The notes under the pieces: model-generated
Databases searched by the model: none
What the model was told of the DNA's origin: nothing
What the model saw: only the letters and a program-made list of their open reading frames with translations
Source: Pseudomonadota bacterium
GTDB lineage: Bacteria > Pseudomonadota > Gammaproteobacteria > Natronospirales > REEB76
Direction of reading: 5' to 3'
Assembly (NCBI GenBank): GCA_021779005.1
Contig: JAJYBN010000001.1
Span: 1-17,764, forward strand
Length of the DNA stretch: 17,764 bases
Shown here: piece after piece, positions 1-6,312 of the stretch
Position numbering within the stretch: the first letter of the stretch is position 1
Layout of the letters: each line of letters starts with the position of its first letter
Made by a program: the position numbers and the translations under genes

Positions 1-580
1 CACCCGCGCCCCACATCCACCAGGTGCGCGTGGCCTTGCGGATCACCGCGTAGATGATCACCAGGGCGATGGTGCCAAGGATCAGCGCAACAATCAGACC
101 CTTGAACTGATCGCTCAGCCACTGTCCAAAATTCTGGTTTGACAGGCCATACTGGTGCTCGCGGATGAAGTTCTCGTAGATATTCCACGGCAGGGTCAAT
201 AGCGTCACCAGCACGATGTACTGGATCGCGTACAGCGCAGTCTGTAGCCACCTGAAACGCGTTATGCGTTCGGCCAGGTTGCGCATGCCTGCCGAGAGCC
301 GGGAACCGAGCAGCAACCAAGCCACCGCCAGAGCCCACAGGCAATCCCAAAGTATCAACCAATAGCCGCCCTCGAAATAGGCGTCAGAACGCGCTCTGGC
401 TGCAGGTGACAGTTGTGCGATGTAGGCAGCGGTTGCCGCCTCGGCATCGAAGTGTGCGGCAGTGACCGGCGCGGGTGTTGGAATGGAAATTGCTGTATTT
501 GAACTAGCTGGTGCGGCCTGTGTGAGCGTCGCACCTAAGAACAGCAATACTGGCAGCAGATACAAACAAATGCGCTTCAT
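1..580 (-). CDS. M48 (Ste24-type) membrane metalloprotease, N-terminal part only
   Basis: The gene is cut by the left edge; 193 residues are visible, reading leftward from ATG at 580. GGAGG lies 8 bases before the ATG, which fixes the start. Residues 1-22 form a signal peptide or first membrane segment. Further hydrophobic segments lie at about 73-93, 112-131 and 161-180. The stretch LPWNIYENFIREHQYGL (130-146) matches the conserved loop of the M48 N-terminal domain of CAAX-prenyl-protease-type enzymes. Family knowledge: these are zinc endopeptidases in the inner membrane that cleave membrane or prenylated proteins, or act in envelope quality control. The HEXXH zinc site would lie outside the window, so activity cannot be judged. 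The gene is transcribed away from the rest of the window. Confidence 0.8.
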   Translation of the reverse strand, partial: MKRICLYLLPVLLFLGATLTQAAPASSNTAISIPTPAPVTAAHFDAEAATAAYIAQLSPAARARSDAYFEGGYWLILWDCLWALAVAWLLLGSRLSAGMRNLAERITRFRWLQTALYAIQYIVLVTLLTLPWNIYENFIREHQYGLSNQNFGQWLSDQFKGLIVALILGTIALVIIYAVIRKATRTWWMWGAG

Positions 581-828
581 TTGGAATTCCTCCGCTCACG
601 TGCATACACAGTATCGTAACTGCCCGCTACCCACCAGCCGACTATAGTTGAATGCTTACACCGCCAGCGGGTGTACGGCACAAATGGTCTTGCGCTTGAG
701 CCTGCTGTTTTTTTTCACGATCAGTTTGGTTTAATCACAAGTACTTCATGCGCGAGTTGCAGCTGAGATCTGGACGATGCATTGGCACACGGATTGCTTG
801 TATTCATACGGGGAGACGGGGATCAGGT

Positions 829-861
829 GCGCGCCGGCCGTCCCTCCACGGCCGGCGGCGC
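829..861. repeat. Strong GC hairpin in intergenic DNA
   Basis: A 13-nt arm (829-841) and a 14-nt arm (848-861) pair over 13 bp with one bulged base, around the 6-base loop CCCTCC. No T-tract follows on either strand, so it is not a standard intrinsic terminator. It may be a structured leader, an attenuator-like element or a REP-type element. Function unknown. Confidence 0.45.
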
Positions 862-935
862 CCTGTTTAGGGCCACATCCATAAGATCACAGTGCAGCTA
901 GGGTACCAGTTGGCATGACTGGCAGGGCGTGCGAC

Positions 936-961
936 TGACAAAGTTTGTCAGTTTTGACAAA
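936..961. promoter_or_regulatory. TGACAAA palindrome plus third copy upstream of pepE (candidate operator)
   Basis: TGACAAAGTTTGTCA (936-950) is a perfect 7-bp inverted repeat with a one-base centre. A third TGACAAA follows in direct orientation at 955-961, overlapping the -35-like hexamer TTGACA (954-959). No good -10 box lies 16-18 bp after that hexamer. The arrangement, 60-85 bp before the pepE start, is what a dimeric repressor or activator site looks like. The cognate regulator cannot be named. Confidence 0.4.
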
Positions 962-1020
962 AAGCCGTCAGCACACACCTGGGCGCTTCACGCAGCCCCA
1001 CGCAAGGATATGGAAACGCC

Positions 1021-1758
1021 ATGACGCGCGATAAACGCCGCCTGTTACTGCTGAGTAGTTCGCGCACCGCTGGAACCGAATACCTTGAGCATGCCCGCGA
1101 GTATCTGCGCAATTTTCTGAATGCACGGGCGCGCACATTGCTGTTTGTACCCTACGCGCGCGTATCCAGAAACTATGATGATTACCTGGAACGTGTACGT
1201 GCGAATTTTGCAGTCATTGGCTATGATGTCACCGGCTTGCACAGGTTCGGTGATCCAGTGCTGGCCATCAACAAGGCCGAGGCTCTGGTTGTTGGTGGCG
1301 GCAATACCTATCAGCTGTTGCACACGCTGTATACCAACAAACTCATGGCCGTTATCCGGCAGCGAGTGTTCGGGGGCATGCCTTATATTGGCTGTAGCGC
1401 GGGCGCCAACATAGCCTGCCCCACCATCTGCACCACCAACGATATGCCGGTAGTATGGCCGGAGCGCTGTGAAGCACTCAACCTGGTCCCTTTTCAAATA
1501 AACCCGCACTATACCGACGCGCAACTGCCAAGATATCAGGGCGAAACACGCAACGAACGCCTGCAGGAATACGCGCATGCCAATCCAAAAGTTCCGGTGT
1601 TAGGCCTGCGCGAGGGCAGCGCATTGCGCATCGAGGCGGACGAAATTCAGTTGCTGGGGCTGCATCCGGCGTGCCTGTTCACACCGGCTATAACACGGGA
1701 AGTCGCCCCGAACGAACCGCTAGGATTCCTTGCTGCAAACAACTATGTATACGGATGA
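1021..1758 (+). CDS. pepE: Dipeptidase E (alpha-aspartyl dipeptidase), peptidase family S51
   Basis: The 245-residue product is close to the enterobacterial PepE length. PepE is a cytoplasmic serine peptidase that cleaves dipeptides with an N-terminal aspartate. The expected active-site elements are visible: GCSAGAN with Ser126 as nucleophile, TTNDMP with Asp141, and NPHYTD with His163. Spacing is close to the Ser120/Asp135/His157 of the known enzyme. The glycine-rich VVGGGNTYQLL (90-100) is also typical. The enterobacterial enzyme has Trp where this one has Cys125 just before the nucleophile. The start is ATG with AAGGA about 11 bases upstream; that spacing is long. The gene stands alone; the ribosomal gene downstream has its own promoter-like sequence. 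Confidence 0.93.
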   Translation: MTRDKRRLLLLSSSRTAGTEYLEHAREYLRNFLNARARTLLFVPYARVSRNYDDYLERVRANFAVIGYDVTGLHRFGDPVLAINKAEALVVGGGNTYQLLHTLYTNKLMAVIRQRVFGGMPYIGCSAGANIACPTICTTNDMPVVWPERCEALNLVPFQINPHYTDAQLPRYQGETRNERLQEYAHANPKVPVLGLREGSALRIEADEIQLLGLHPACLFTPAITREVAPNEPLGFLAANNYVYG

Positions 1759-1820
1759 TTGTTGGGGCATTGTCCGCTCGGGATCATATGGCCCATGGGA
1801 AAATATCTACCTGACCATAA

Positions 1821-1848
1821 ACTGACTAGCCAGTCACTACGTTATAAT
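1821..1848 (+). promoter_or_regulatory. Candidate sigma-70 promoter for the bTHX gene
   Basis: A perfect TATAAT lies at 1843-1848. The -35 element is weaker: ACTGAC (1821-1826, 16-bp spacer) or CTGACT (1822-1827, 15-bp spacer). This segment also carries the near-palindrome ACTGaCTAGcCAGT (1821-1834). The predicted 5' leader is about 45 bases. The perfect -10 and the location make a promoter plausible. Confidence 0.45.
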
Positions 1849-1898
1849 TCCTGCTTACGAAGAAACTTTGACATTCATCAGGACAATAGGAGATTGGC

Positions 1899-2030
1899 AT
1901 GGGCAAAGGTGATAAAAAGACCGCACGTGGCAAAATCTGGCGGGGGAGCTACGGTATATCACGTCCCCACCATGCCGGCAAAGTAAAACCAAAAATCACG
2001 GCGGGGGCTGTGAAGAAGAAAAAGAAATAA
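1899..2030 (+). CDS. Small ribosomal subunit protein bTHX
   Basis: This is a 43-residue, extremely basic protein. Its N-terminus [16 protein letters not shown] and the following SYGISRP are the signature of the bTHX (30S THX) family. In Thermus this peptide sits in a cavity at the head of the 30S subunit and stabilises 16S rRNA helices. Proteobacterial members share the motif and then run into a variable Lys-rich tail, here ending in five lysines. AGGAGA (1888-1893) lies 5 bases before the ATG, an excellent ribosome-binding site. The gene is below most length cut-offs, and a longer unrelated open frame (1759-1986) overlaps it. It ends 35 bp from the 3' end of the convergent diiron-protein gene, and I see no clear terminator between them. 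Confidence 0.92.
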   Translation: MGKGDKKTARGKIWRGSYGISRPHHAGKVKPKITAGAVKKKKK

Positions 2031-2065
2031 CAATCTTTTCGATCAAGGTTTTCTAGGGCTTAGCT

Positions 2066-2899
2066 TCAAACGACTGTATGGCGTGCCAAGCCCGCCAGTA
2101 TGGGCACCGCCGCATGCTGAACCCGTGGACTCAGACCCAAAGGCTTGATCAGCATCTTGATGCTCATCTCAAGCGGAATATGCCTTCTGACTTTATGCTG
2201 ATAACGTTTTCGCAAGTCCCTATATACGTGCTTATCAAACTGATGTCCGGGATGTCTAGCCAGGTACACATGTTTGATGGCAATCAAGCCATCCTCCCCG
2301 TCTATCATCTTGAGGCGATGCCAGAGTGCCTTTAGTACGCTTGTGCGACTGGTGCCTTCACATTGACGATAACGCAGAAAATAATGATAAAAATGTTTGT
2401 AATGACGCACCTCATCTTCCCGGATGTGGTGGGCAAGCATGCTCAGCACTGGATCGGGACTCAGTCGGCTGAGGGCCGTATAATAGCTGGCGGTACCCAT
2501 TTCCACCACGCAGCGTGCTGCCATTTCCATACTGCGTGTAGGCTCCAACAAATCCAGCCGACAGTAATTGGAATATTCACTTAAGAATGCTTGATAAGTC
2601 CGCTCCCAATCAAACTCTGGCCAGACAGTCTGTACATAGCGTTTGAGCGAATACCCATGCAGCAGTTCCTCATGCTCCCAGTGCTGCTCCAACCACAGGG
2701 TTACTTCTTTATCATCGCTAAAATATTCAAGCAGATTGCGAGTAAAGAGATCTGTAGTAATTTCTATAAATGAGGCTGCCACCAAGATGTTAAAAAGCTC
2801 CTCTTGGTTGACCATGGCATCGCTCTGAATGGTATGCCAAGGGATATCCTCCAGTGTCCAACGCTGGTGAGAGTTGATTTTTAATTCGGCTACGGTCAT
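2066..2899 (-). CDS. Ferritin-like diiron protein, acyl-ACP-desaturase-like ligand pattern
   Basis: The 277-residue protein carries a complete set of carboxylate-bridged diiron ligands in four-helix order: Glu46, then Glu78xxHis81 (HEELLH), then Glu133 (VVEMGT), then Glu163xxHis166 (EDEVRH). The two ExxH pairs and the WEHEELLHG context resemble soluble stearoyl-ACP desaturases (EENRHG ... DERRH). The protein is shorter and has a basic C-terminal third (residues 180-277) not typical of desaturases. It may be an oxidase, desaturase-like enzyme or iron-dependent redox protein; the substrate cannot be read from the sequence. There is no signal peptide, so it should be cytoplasmic. The start is ATG with AGGT a few bases upstream. 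It is a single gene diverging from the FKBP operon. No operon partner (ferredoxin, reductase, acyl carrier) is nearby. Confidence 0.72.
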   Translation of the reverse strand: MTVAELKINSHQRWTLEDIPWHTIQSDAMVNQEELFNILVAASFIEITTDLFTRNLLEYFSDDKEVTLWLEQHWEHEELLHGYSLKRYVQTVWPEFDWERTYQAFLSEYSNYCRLDLLEPTRSMEMAARCVVEMGTASYYTALSRLSPDPVLSMLAHHIREDEVRHYKHFYHYFLRYRQCEGTSRTSVLKALWHRLKMIDGEDGLIAIKHVYLARHPGHQFDKHVYRDLRKRYQHKVRRHIPLEMSIKMLIKPLGLSPRVQHAAVPILAGLARHTVV

Positions 2900-3155
2900 C
2901 GCTACCTGATTTAAATGAAGATATTTGCCAATTCTACGCTAATTAAATATGTGTCAGGTTAGACAATTTCTATTCAAATAGATTCAGGAAATAACGGGTC
3001 TCGCACCGAAATTGGATAATCAAGCATTCCGATTTCCACATTTTTCAATCTGTTACATTGTTTGAAAAATGCCAGTTCCTGTTACTATTTACCCAGTAAC
3101 TTGTTGGAAAACAAACTGCTAGAGTTGATAGCGTGAAATCCACTGGAGCGCCGTC
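2900..3155. other. Divergent intergenic region, diiron protein / FKBP operon
   Basis: These 256 bp are AT-rich and contain no gene I can support. They should hold promoters for both directions. The best plus-strand candidate is the extended -10 described at 3062-3100. On the minus strand TAGAAT near 2940 could serve the diiron gene, but the matching -35 is poor. Confidence 0.5.
3062..3100 (+). promoter_or_regulatory. Candidate extended -10 promoter with overlapping inverted repeat
   Basis: TGTTACTAT (3080-3088) is a TGn-extended -10 box. TTGAAA (3062-3067) lies 15 bp upstream as a possible -35. The -10 sits inside the inverted repeat GTTACT-N8-AGTAAC (3081-3100), and another TGTTAC copy starts at 3051. 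A protein bound to the repeat would block the promoter. The start of the FKBP gene is about 55 bp further on. Confidence 0.4.
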
Positions 3156-3614
3156 GTGATCTCATCCCATCGCATACTATCACTGGCCTGTATCGTATTG
3201 CTCATGTTGCTTGCAGGCTGCGTCAGCAACCCGTATAAGGCGCCGTTTGATGTGGCGGCACCGCCGTCCGATGCAACCAAGCTGGCGGACGGACTCGCGT
3301 TCCGGGTGCTAAGGTCTGCTAGCGGCGACCTGCATCCAACGCTGGCTTCAACTATTACCGTCAACTATACCGGCTGGACTACGGATGGAAAAAAATTTGA
3401 TAGCACAGTCAATCCCGACGGCCACACCTATCCGGCGACGTTTCCGTTGAACAAGCTCATCCAGGGCTGGCAAAAAGTATTGCCGCTCATGGTCAAGGGT
3501 GAAAAAATCCGTGTCTGGATTCCCGGTAACCTTGCCTACGACAACCGTAACCGGCCCGATGCACCGCACGGTATGCTGGTATTCGACATCGAACTCCTGA
3601 GTTTCAAAAACTAG
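3156..3614 (+). CDS. FKBP-type peptidyl-prolyl cis-trans isomerase lipoprotein
   Basis: The 152-residue product begins with a lipoprotein signal ending in LLAGC; Cys22 would be lipidated. Residue +2 is Val, which does not signal inner-membrane retention, so outer-membrane anchoring facing the periplasm is expected. One FKBP domain spans about 50-150: NYTGW...DGKKFDST, LIQGWQKVLPLM and WIPGNLAY are family landmarks. In place of the usual tight AYG turn it has AYDNRNRPDAPHG before the last strand. Function: proline isomerisation or chaperoning of exported proteins. The start is GTG at 3156, supported by GGAG 7 bases upstream. The hydrolase gene begins 21 bp after its stop, so the two are probably co-transcribed. 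Confidence 0.88.
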   Translation: MISSHRILSLACIVLLMLLAGCVSNPYKAPFDVAAPPSDATKLADGLAFRVLRSASGDLHPTLASTITVNYTGWTTDGKKFDSTVNPDGHTYPATFPLNKLIQGWQKVLPLMVKGEKIRVWIPGNLAYDNRNRPDAPHGMLVFDIELLSFKN

Positions 3615-3635
3615 TCCGGCTTTGGAGTGATTAGC

Positions 3636-5186
3636 ATGCGCAAGCTGAGGACTCTGCTATTAATCATCTGCATCTGCGGGCTAAGTGCCAGTACGCTTGC
3701 ATCGCAGCCGGCTGCGCCACTCAGTGATCTTGATGCCTACACACAAAAGATCATGGCCGACTGGAAAGTGCCAGGACTCGCCGTGGCGGTGGTCAAGGAC
3801 GGCAAATTGGTCCTGGCACGTGGTTATGGTGTACGTGAATTAGGCAAGCCCGGCAAGGTGGATGCAGACACACTGTTCACCATTGCCTCTAACACCAAAG
3901 CGTTTACCGCTGCGGCCCTCGGTACCCTAGTAACTGAACATAAACTTAATTGGGATGACCCGGTGACAGAGTATCTGAAGGGATTCGAGCTCAACGATCC
4001 CTGGGTGACGCATGCGTTGACGGTTCGCGACCTGCTCACCCATCGCAGCGGTTACTGCGATCCGACTTTCATGTGGTTCACCACAGGTTTCAGTCGTGAA
4101 CAAATCATCCAGCACCTGCGCTTCGATAAACCCAGCTTCGGTTTTCGAACGCACTTCTGCTACAACAACGCCATGTATCTGGTGGCCAGCCAGCTGATCC
4201 CGGCCATCACCGGACAAAGCTGGGAAGAGTATGTACATGCCCGCTTCTTCATGCCGCTGGATATGCAGCGTACCGATACCAGCGTCGCAGCTATCAGTAA
4301 TGATGCGGATGCCGCTGCCCCGCACGCTGAGGTGGGCAATAAAGTGACTCTGATCCGCCGTTATGACGCCGACAGCATGGCGCCGGCGGGCGGCATCAAT
4401 TCCAGTATCAACGATATGTCCCACTGGCTCCTGATGCTGCTCAATGACGGCAACTACGATGGTAAAACCGTGCTGGATCCGAAAATCATCGCTGACATGG
4501 AAACACCGCAAATACTCATCCCTGCAGATAGCGGCATGGGTATCTGGCTGCACGCCATGAATCCTGGAAGCCTGTTCTATTCCTATGGGCTGGGCTTTGT
4601 GGTGGAGGACTACGCCGGCCACAAACTGGTAATGCACGACGGTGACATCGACGGCATGGCCTCGGCCCTGGGGATGCTGCCGGAACTGCACCTGGGTGTA
4701 GTGGTGCTCACCAACATGGATCACGACGATGCCCGCAACGCCCTGTTGTTCCATATCCTTGATGCATACCTGGGCCGTCCAGCCCGCGACACCAACGGCG
4801 CATTGTTGGCATTGGTGCGGCAACAGGAGGCAGCCGAAAAAATCGAGCAATCCAAAATTGCCACTTCCCGGATTCCCGGTGCGGCACCGCTGGCGCTCAA
4901 GCAATACGTCGGCGATTACACTGACCCACTCAATGGCGATGTGCAGGTCGCTCTGGAAAATGACCGTCTAGTATTACGACTCGGAAACCCCGAGTTCACA
5001 GGCGACCTGGATCACTGGAACTACAATACGTTTCGCGTAAAACTGCGTTACCGATTCTACGATGAGGCCTTTGACCAATATGTGACGTTTGACCTGGATA
5101 CCACAGGCAAACCCATGGATCTTCGCTTCTACGATCTGCCAGTACGCTTCATGCGCGATATGTCCTCCGTCGCGAGCAAGCATTGA
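3636..5186 (+). CDS. Exported serine hydrolase, beta-lactamase/PBP (S12, class C) family, with C-terminal DUF3471-like domain
   Basis: The 516-residue product has a signal peptide (residues 1 to about 23). The penicillin-binding fold spans about 30-390, with catalytic Ser85-x-x-Lys88 (SNTK) and Tyr176-x-Asn178 (YNN). His334-Asp-Gly (HDGDIDG) replaces the usual KTG, a substitution common in S12 esterases and peptidases. A separate C-terminal domain at about 412-510 resembles DUF3471, often found on these hydrolases. Many relatives are D-amino-acid peptidases or esterases rather than antibiotic-resistance enzymes, so the substrate is open. ATG at 3636 is chosen because GGAG (3624-3627) lies 8 bases before it; an in-frame GTG at 3627 overlaps that site and is unlikely. 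It is the second gene of the unit with the FKBP lipoprotein. It converges on the DUF2845 gene with only 6 bp between ends if that gene is frameshifted. Confidence 0.87.
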   Translation: MRKLRTLLLIICICGLSASTLASQPAAPLSDLDAYTQKIMADWKVPGLAVAVVKDGKLVLARGYGVRELGKPGKVDADTLFTIASNTKAFTAAALGTLVTEHKLNWDDPVTEYLKGFELNDPWVTHALTVRDLLTHRSGYCDPTFMWFTTGFSREQIIQHLRFDKPSFGFRTHFCYNNAMYLVASQLIPAITGQSWEEYVHARFFMPLDMQRTDTSVAAISNDADAAAPHAEVGNKVTLIRRYDADSMAPAGGINSSINDMSHWLLMLLNDGNYDGKTVLDPKIIADMETPQILIPADSGMGIWLHAMNPGSLFYSYGLGFVVEDYAGHKLVMHDGDIDGMASALGMLPELHLGVVVLTNMDHDDARNALLFHILDAYLGRPARDTNGALLALVRQQEAAEKIEQSKIATSRIPGAAPLALKQYVGDYTDPLNGDVQVALENDRLVLRLGNPEFTGDLDHWNYNTFRVKLRYRFYDEAFDQYVTFDLDTTGKPMDLRFYDLPVRFMRDMSSVASKH

Positions 5187-5192
5187 TGTTAA

Positions 5193-5770
5193 TCAACGCG
5201 GCAGCTTTGCTTGGTATCTCGACCAGCTGACGGTTTCCAAATTCTGTACGCGTCCACTTTCGATGATCACTTTCTGCAGAAGGTATTGGGAACCAGAATC
5301 GTAAGCCCATTCTTCAGGGTGCTTCACCGCTTTCCCACCGAACCCTTGCCACCGTCGATACGCGTATATCGATTGCGTTTACTTTTGGGCCTGCCGCAAC
5401 GGCTGGCCAGCGCGTAGGCACTCATACCCACACGGGGATCCTGCGGTGCGCAGCGCTTCGAGCCAGAGCTGAATCCATAGCTCGGCGTATCCACAGCTTC
5501 GAGTTTCCCAAAATGGAATCGCAATTCCTGCAGTAAGAGCCTGGGTCCATAGTTGTAATACCAAAGCTCATCAATGGCAGCGAACCGGCTGTGGCGATAA
5601 ATACCCGTGTTGCTATATACATAATCCGGTGGCCCACATTTTTTACGTACCTGACTGGTGCTGTCACCGGTATTGACATAGCCATGGTCGCAACGCCATG
5701 CGAAGGTTGGTGCCATGATCAGCGCCAGCAGGAAACCTCCCGCGGACAAGACTATCCATTTCATGCTCAT
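5193..5770 (-). CDS. Secreted tandem-DUF2845 protein, interrupted by a -1 frameshift
   Basis: Frame 0 runs from ATG 5770 (GGAG 5 bases upstream) to TGA at 5326-5324, giving 148 residues. A signal peptide ends near PTFA-W25. Module 1 (26-98) is a DUF2845 domain: RC27...G35...C45GPP...DELWYYNYG...LLQ...G88KL. Module 2 begins at RC107...G115...C125GRP with identical Cys-Gly-Cys spacing, but frame 0 stops before its second half. Shifting -1 at the heptamer 5336-5330 continues for 45 codons to TGA at 5195-5193 and supplies that half: PEEWAYDSG, YLLQ, SGRV, LET. Residues 75-95 and 160-180 then align without a gap at an offset of 85. The full product would be 192 residues. Function unknown; the two Cys pairs suggest periplasmic disulfides. 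The last codon lies 6 bp from the convergent hydrolase gene. It may be programmed frameshifting, a disabling indel or a sequence error. Confidence 0.75.
5330..5336 (-). promoter_or_regulatory. Putative -1 ribosomal frameshift site G GGA AAG
   Basis: On the coding strand the zero-frame codons are GTG GGA AAG CGG TGA. The heptamer G_GGA_AAG fits the X_XXY_YYZ slippery rule and is the sequence used by phage lambda tail genes G/GT. Slipping back one base gives GGG AAA GCG GTG and enters exactly the frame that encodes the rest of the second DUF2845 module. The zero-frame stop comes one codon after the heptamer. A Shine-Dalgarno-like AAGGG (5347-5343) ends 6 bases upstream, closer than in dnaX. A weak stem (AAG..CCC with GGGCTT, about 5324-5304) lies downstream. 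Frameshifting itself is inferred. Confidence 0.45.
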
Positions 5771-5858
5771 ACCGACTCCATTCGGTTTGGTTATTAACTT
5801 AAAGTCCCGTTGTACATCCAAGGGTCCTGCAGCAGCATGCCACATACGATAAACTTAA

Positions 5859-5875
5859 GGCATCCGATGCCGGAT
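5859..5875. repeat. Overlapping inverted repeats upstream of the DUF4156 gene
   Basis: GGCATC-C-GATGCC (5859-5871) is a perfect 6-bp inverted repeat. It overlaps ATCCG-ATGC-CGGAT (5862-5875). They lie 22-38 bp before the DUF4156 start in the 126-bp divergent gap. GATAAA (5849-5854) just upstream might be a -10 box. An operator role is possible but unproven. Confidence 0.3.
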
Positions 5876-5896
5876 ATTTAAGCGAGCGGAATCATC

Positions 5897-6298
5897 ATGA
5901 AAACCTTATGCATATTATTCATCGCAGGTGCACTTGCAGCAGTCACGGGGTGCACCTGGGTATCACCCAGCCCAGAAGTCAAACAACAGGGGATTATGGT
6001 ATTGCCTCAGGATCGTGTGGCTAACTGCCACCTGCTTAGCAAGACCACAGTCTCCGTTGCAGACCGGCTAGGCTTCATCAATCGCGTGCAGTCGGATGTG
6101 GAAAGCGATCTAAAGACCCTGGCGATGAACCAGGCGGTTTCACAGGGTGGCGACACGGTCTCAGCCTTGACGGCCGCCACCAATGGCAACCAGACGTTCG
6201 GCATCTACAAATGTCTCGGCAGCAGCTCGACAGCAACTAGTGCAGCACCCGCTGCAGGCACCACGATCAAAACCACTCCCTACCAGCCGCCGCACTAG
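5897..6298 (+). CDS. DUF4156-type lipoprotein
   Basis: The 133-residue product has a lipoprotein signal ending AAVTGC, with Cys19 as lipidation site and Thr at +2, so envelope anchoring is expected. The mature part shows the DUF4156 pattern. It has a short beta segment (IMVLPQ), a conserved Cys (VANCHLL), a helix with Leu-Ala and Asn-Gln (LKTLAMNQAVSQGGDTV), and a terminal FGIYKC with the second Cys. A Thr/Ala/Pro-rich tail (about 108-133) follows. Family function is unknown. GCGGA lies about 8 bases before the ATG. It diverges from the DUF2845 gene and converges on a sulfotransferase gene with 14 bp between stops. The palindrome TAGGCGCCTA (6296-6305) lies there, too short to call a terminator. 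Confidence 0.8.
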   Translation: MKTLCILFIAGALAAVTGCTWVSPSPEVKQQGIMVLPQDRVANCHLLSKTTVSVADRLGFINRVQSDVESDLKTLAMNQAVSQGGDTVSALTAATNGNQTFGIYKCLGSSSTATSAAPAAGTTIKTTPYQPPH

Positions 6299-6312
6299 GC
6301 GCCTACACGGAT

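Larger units (their letters stand above)
581..1020. other. 440-bp divergent intergenic region between M48 protease and pepE
   Basis: I find no convincing gene here. Short open frames at 462-647 and 948-1136 have no ribosome-binding site or recognisable protein and overlap real genes. The region holds a hairpin (829-861), a 15-bp palindrome (936-950) followed by a TTGACA hexamer (954-959), and a T-run at about 709-716. On the minus strand TATAGT (646-641) could be a -10 box for the M48 gene, but no good -35 pairs with it. Confidence 0.6.

Noticed and set aside
1759..1986. 75-codon plus-strand frame after pepE
   Set aside because: It overlaps the clearly recognisable bTHX gene in another frame and has no plausible ribosome-binding site or homology.
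3927..4904. 325-codon minus-strand frame antisense to the S12 hydrolase
   Set aside because: It lies wholly inside a well-supported gene, shows no family motif, is His/Gln/Val-rich as expected from complementing that gene, and has no ribosome-binding site.
3636..5186. Antibiotic-resistance beta-lactamase
   Set aside because: The SxxK and YxN motifs are shared with many S12 esterases and peptidases. HDG replaces KTG and a DUF3471-like domain is attached, so resistance cannot be claimed.
6296..6305. TAGGCGCCTA palindrome as a terminator between convergent genes
   Set aside because: Only 10 bp with no loop and no T-tract.
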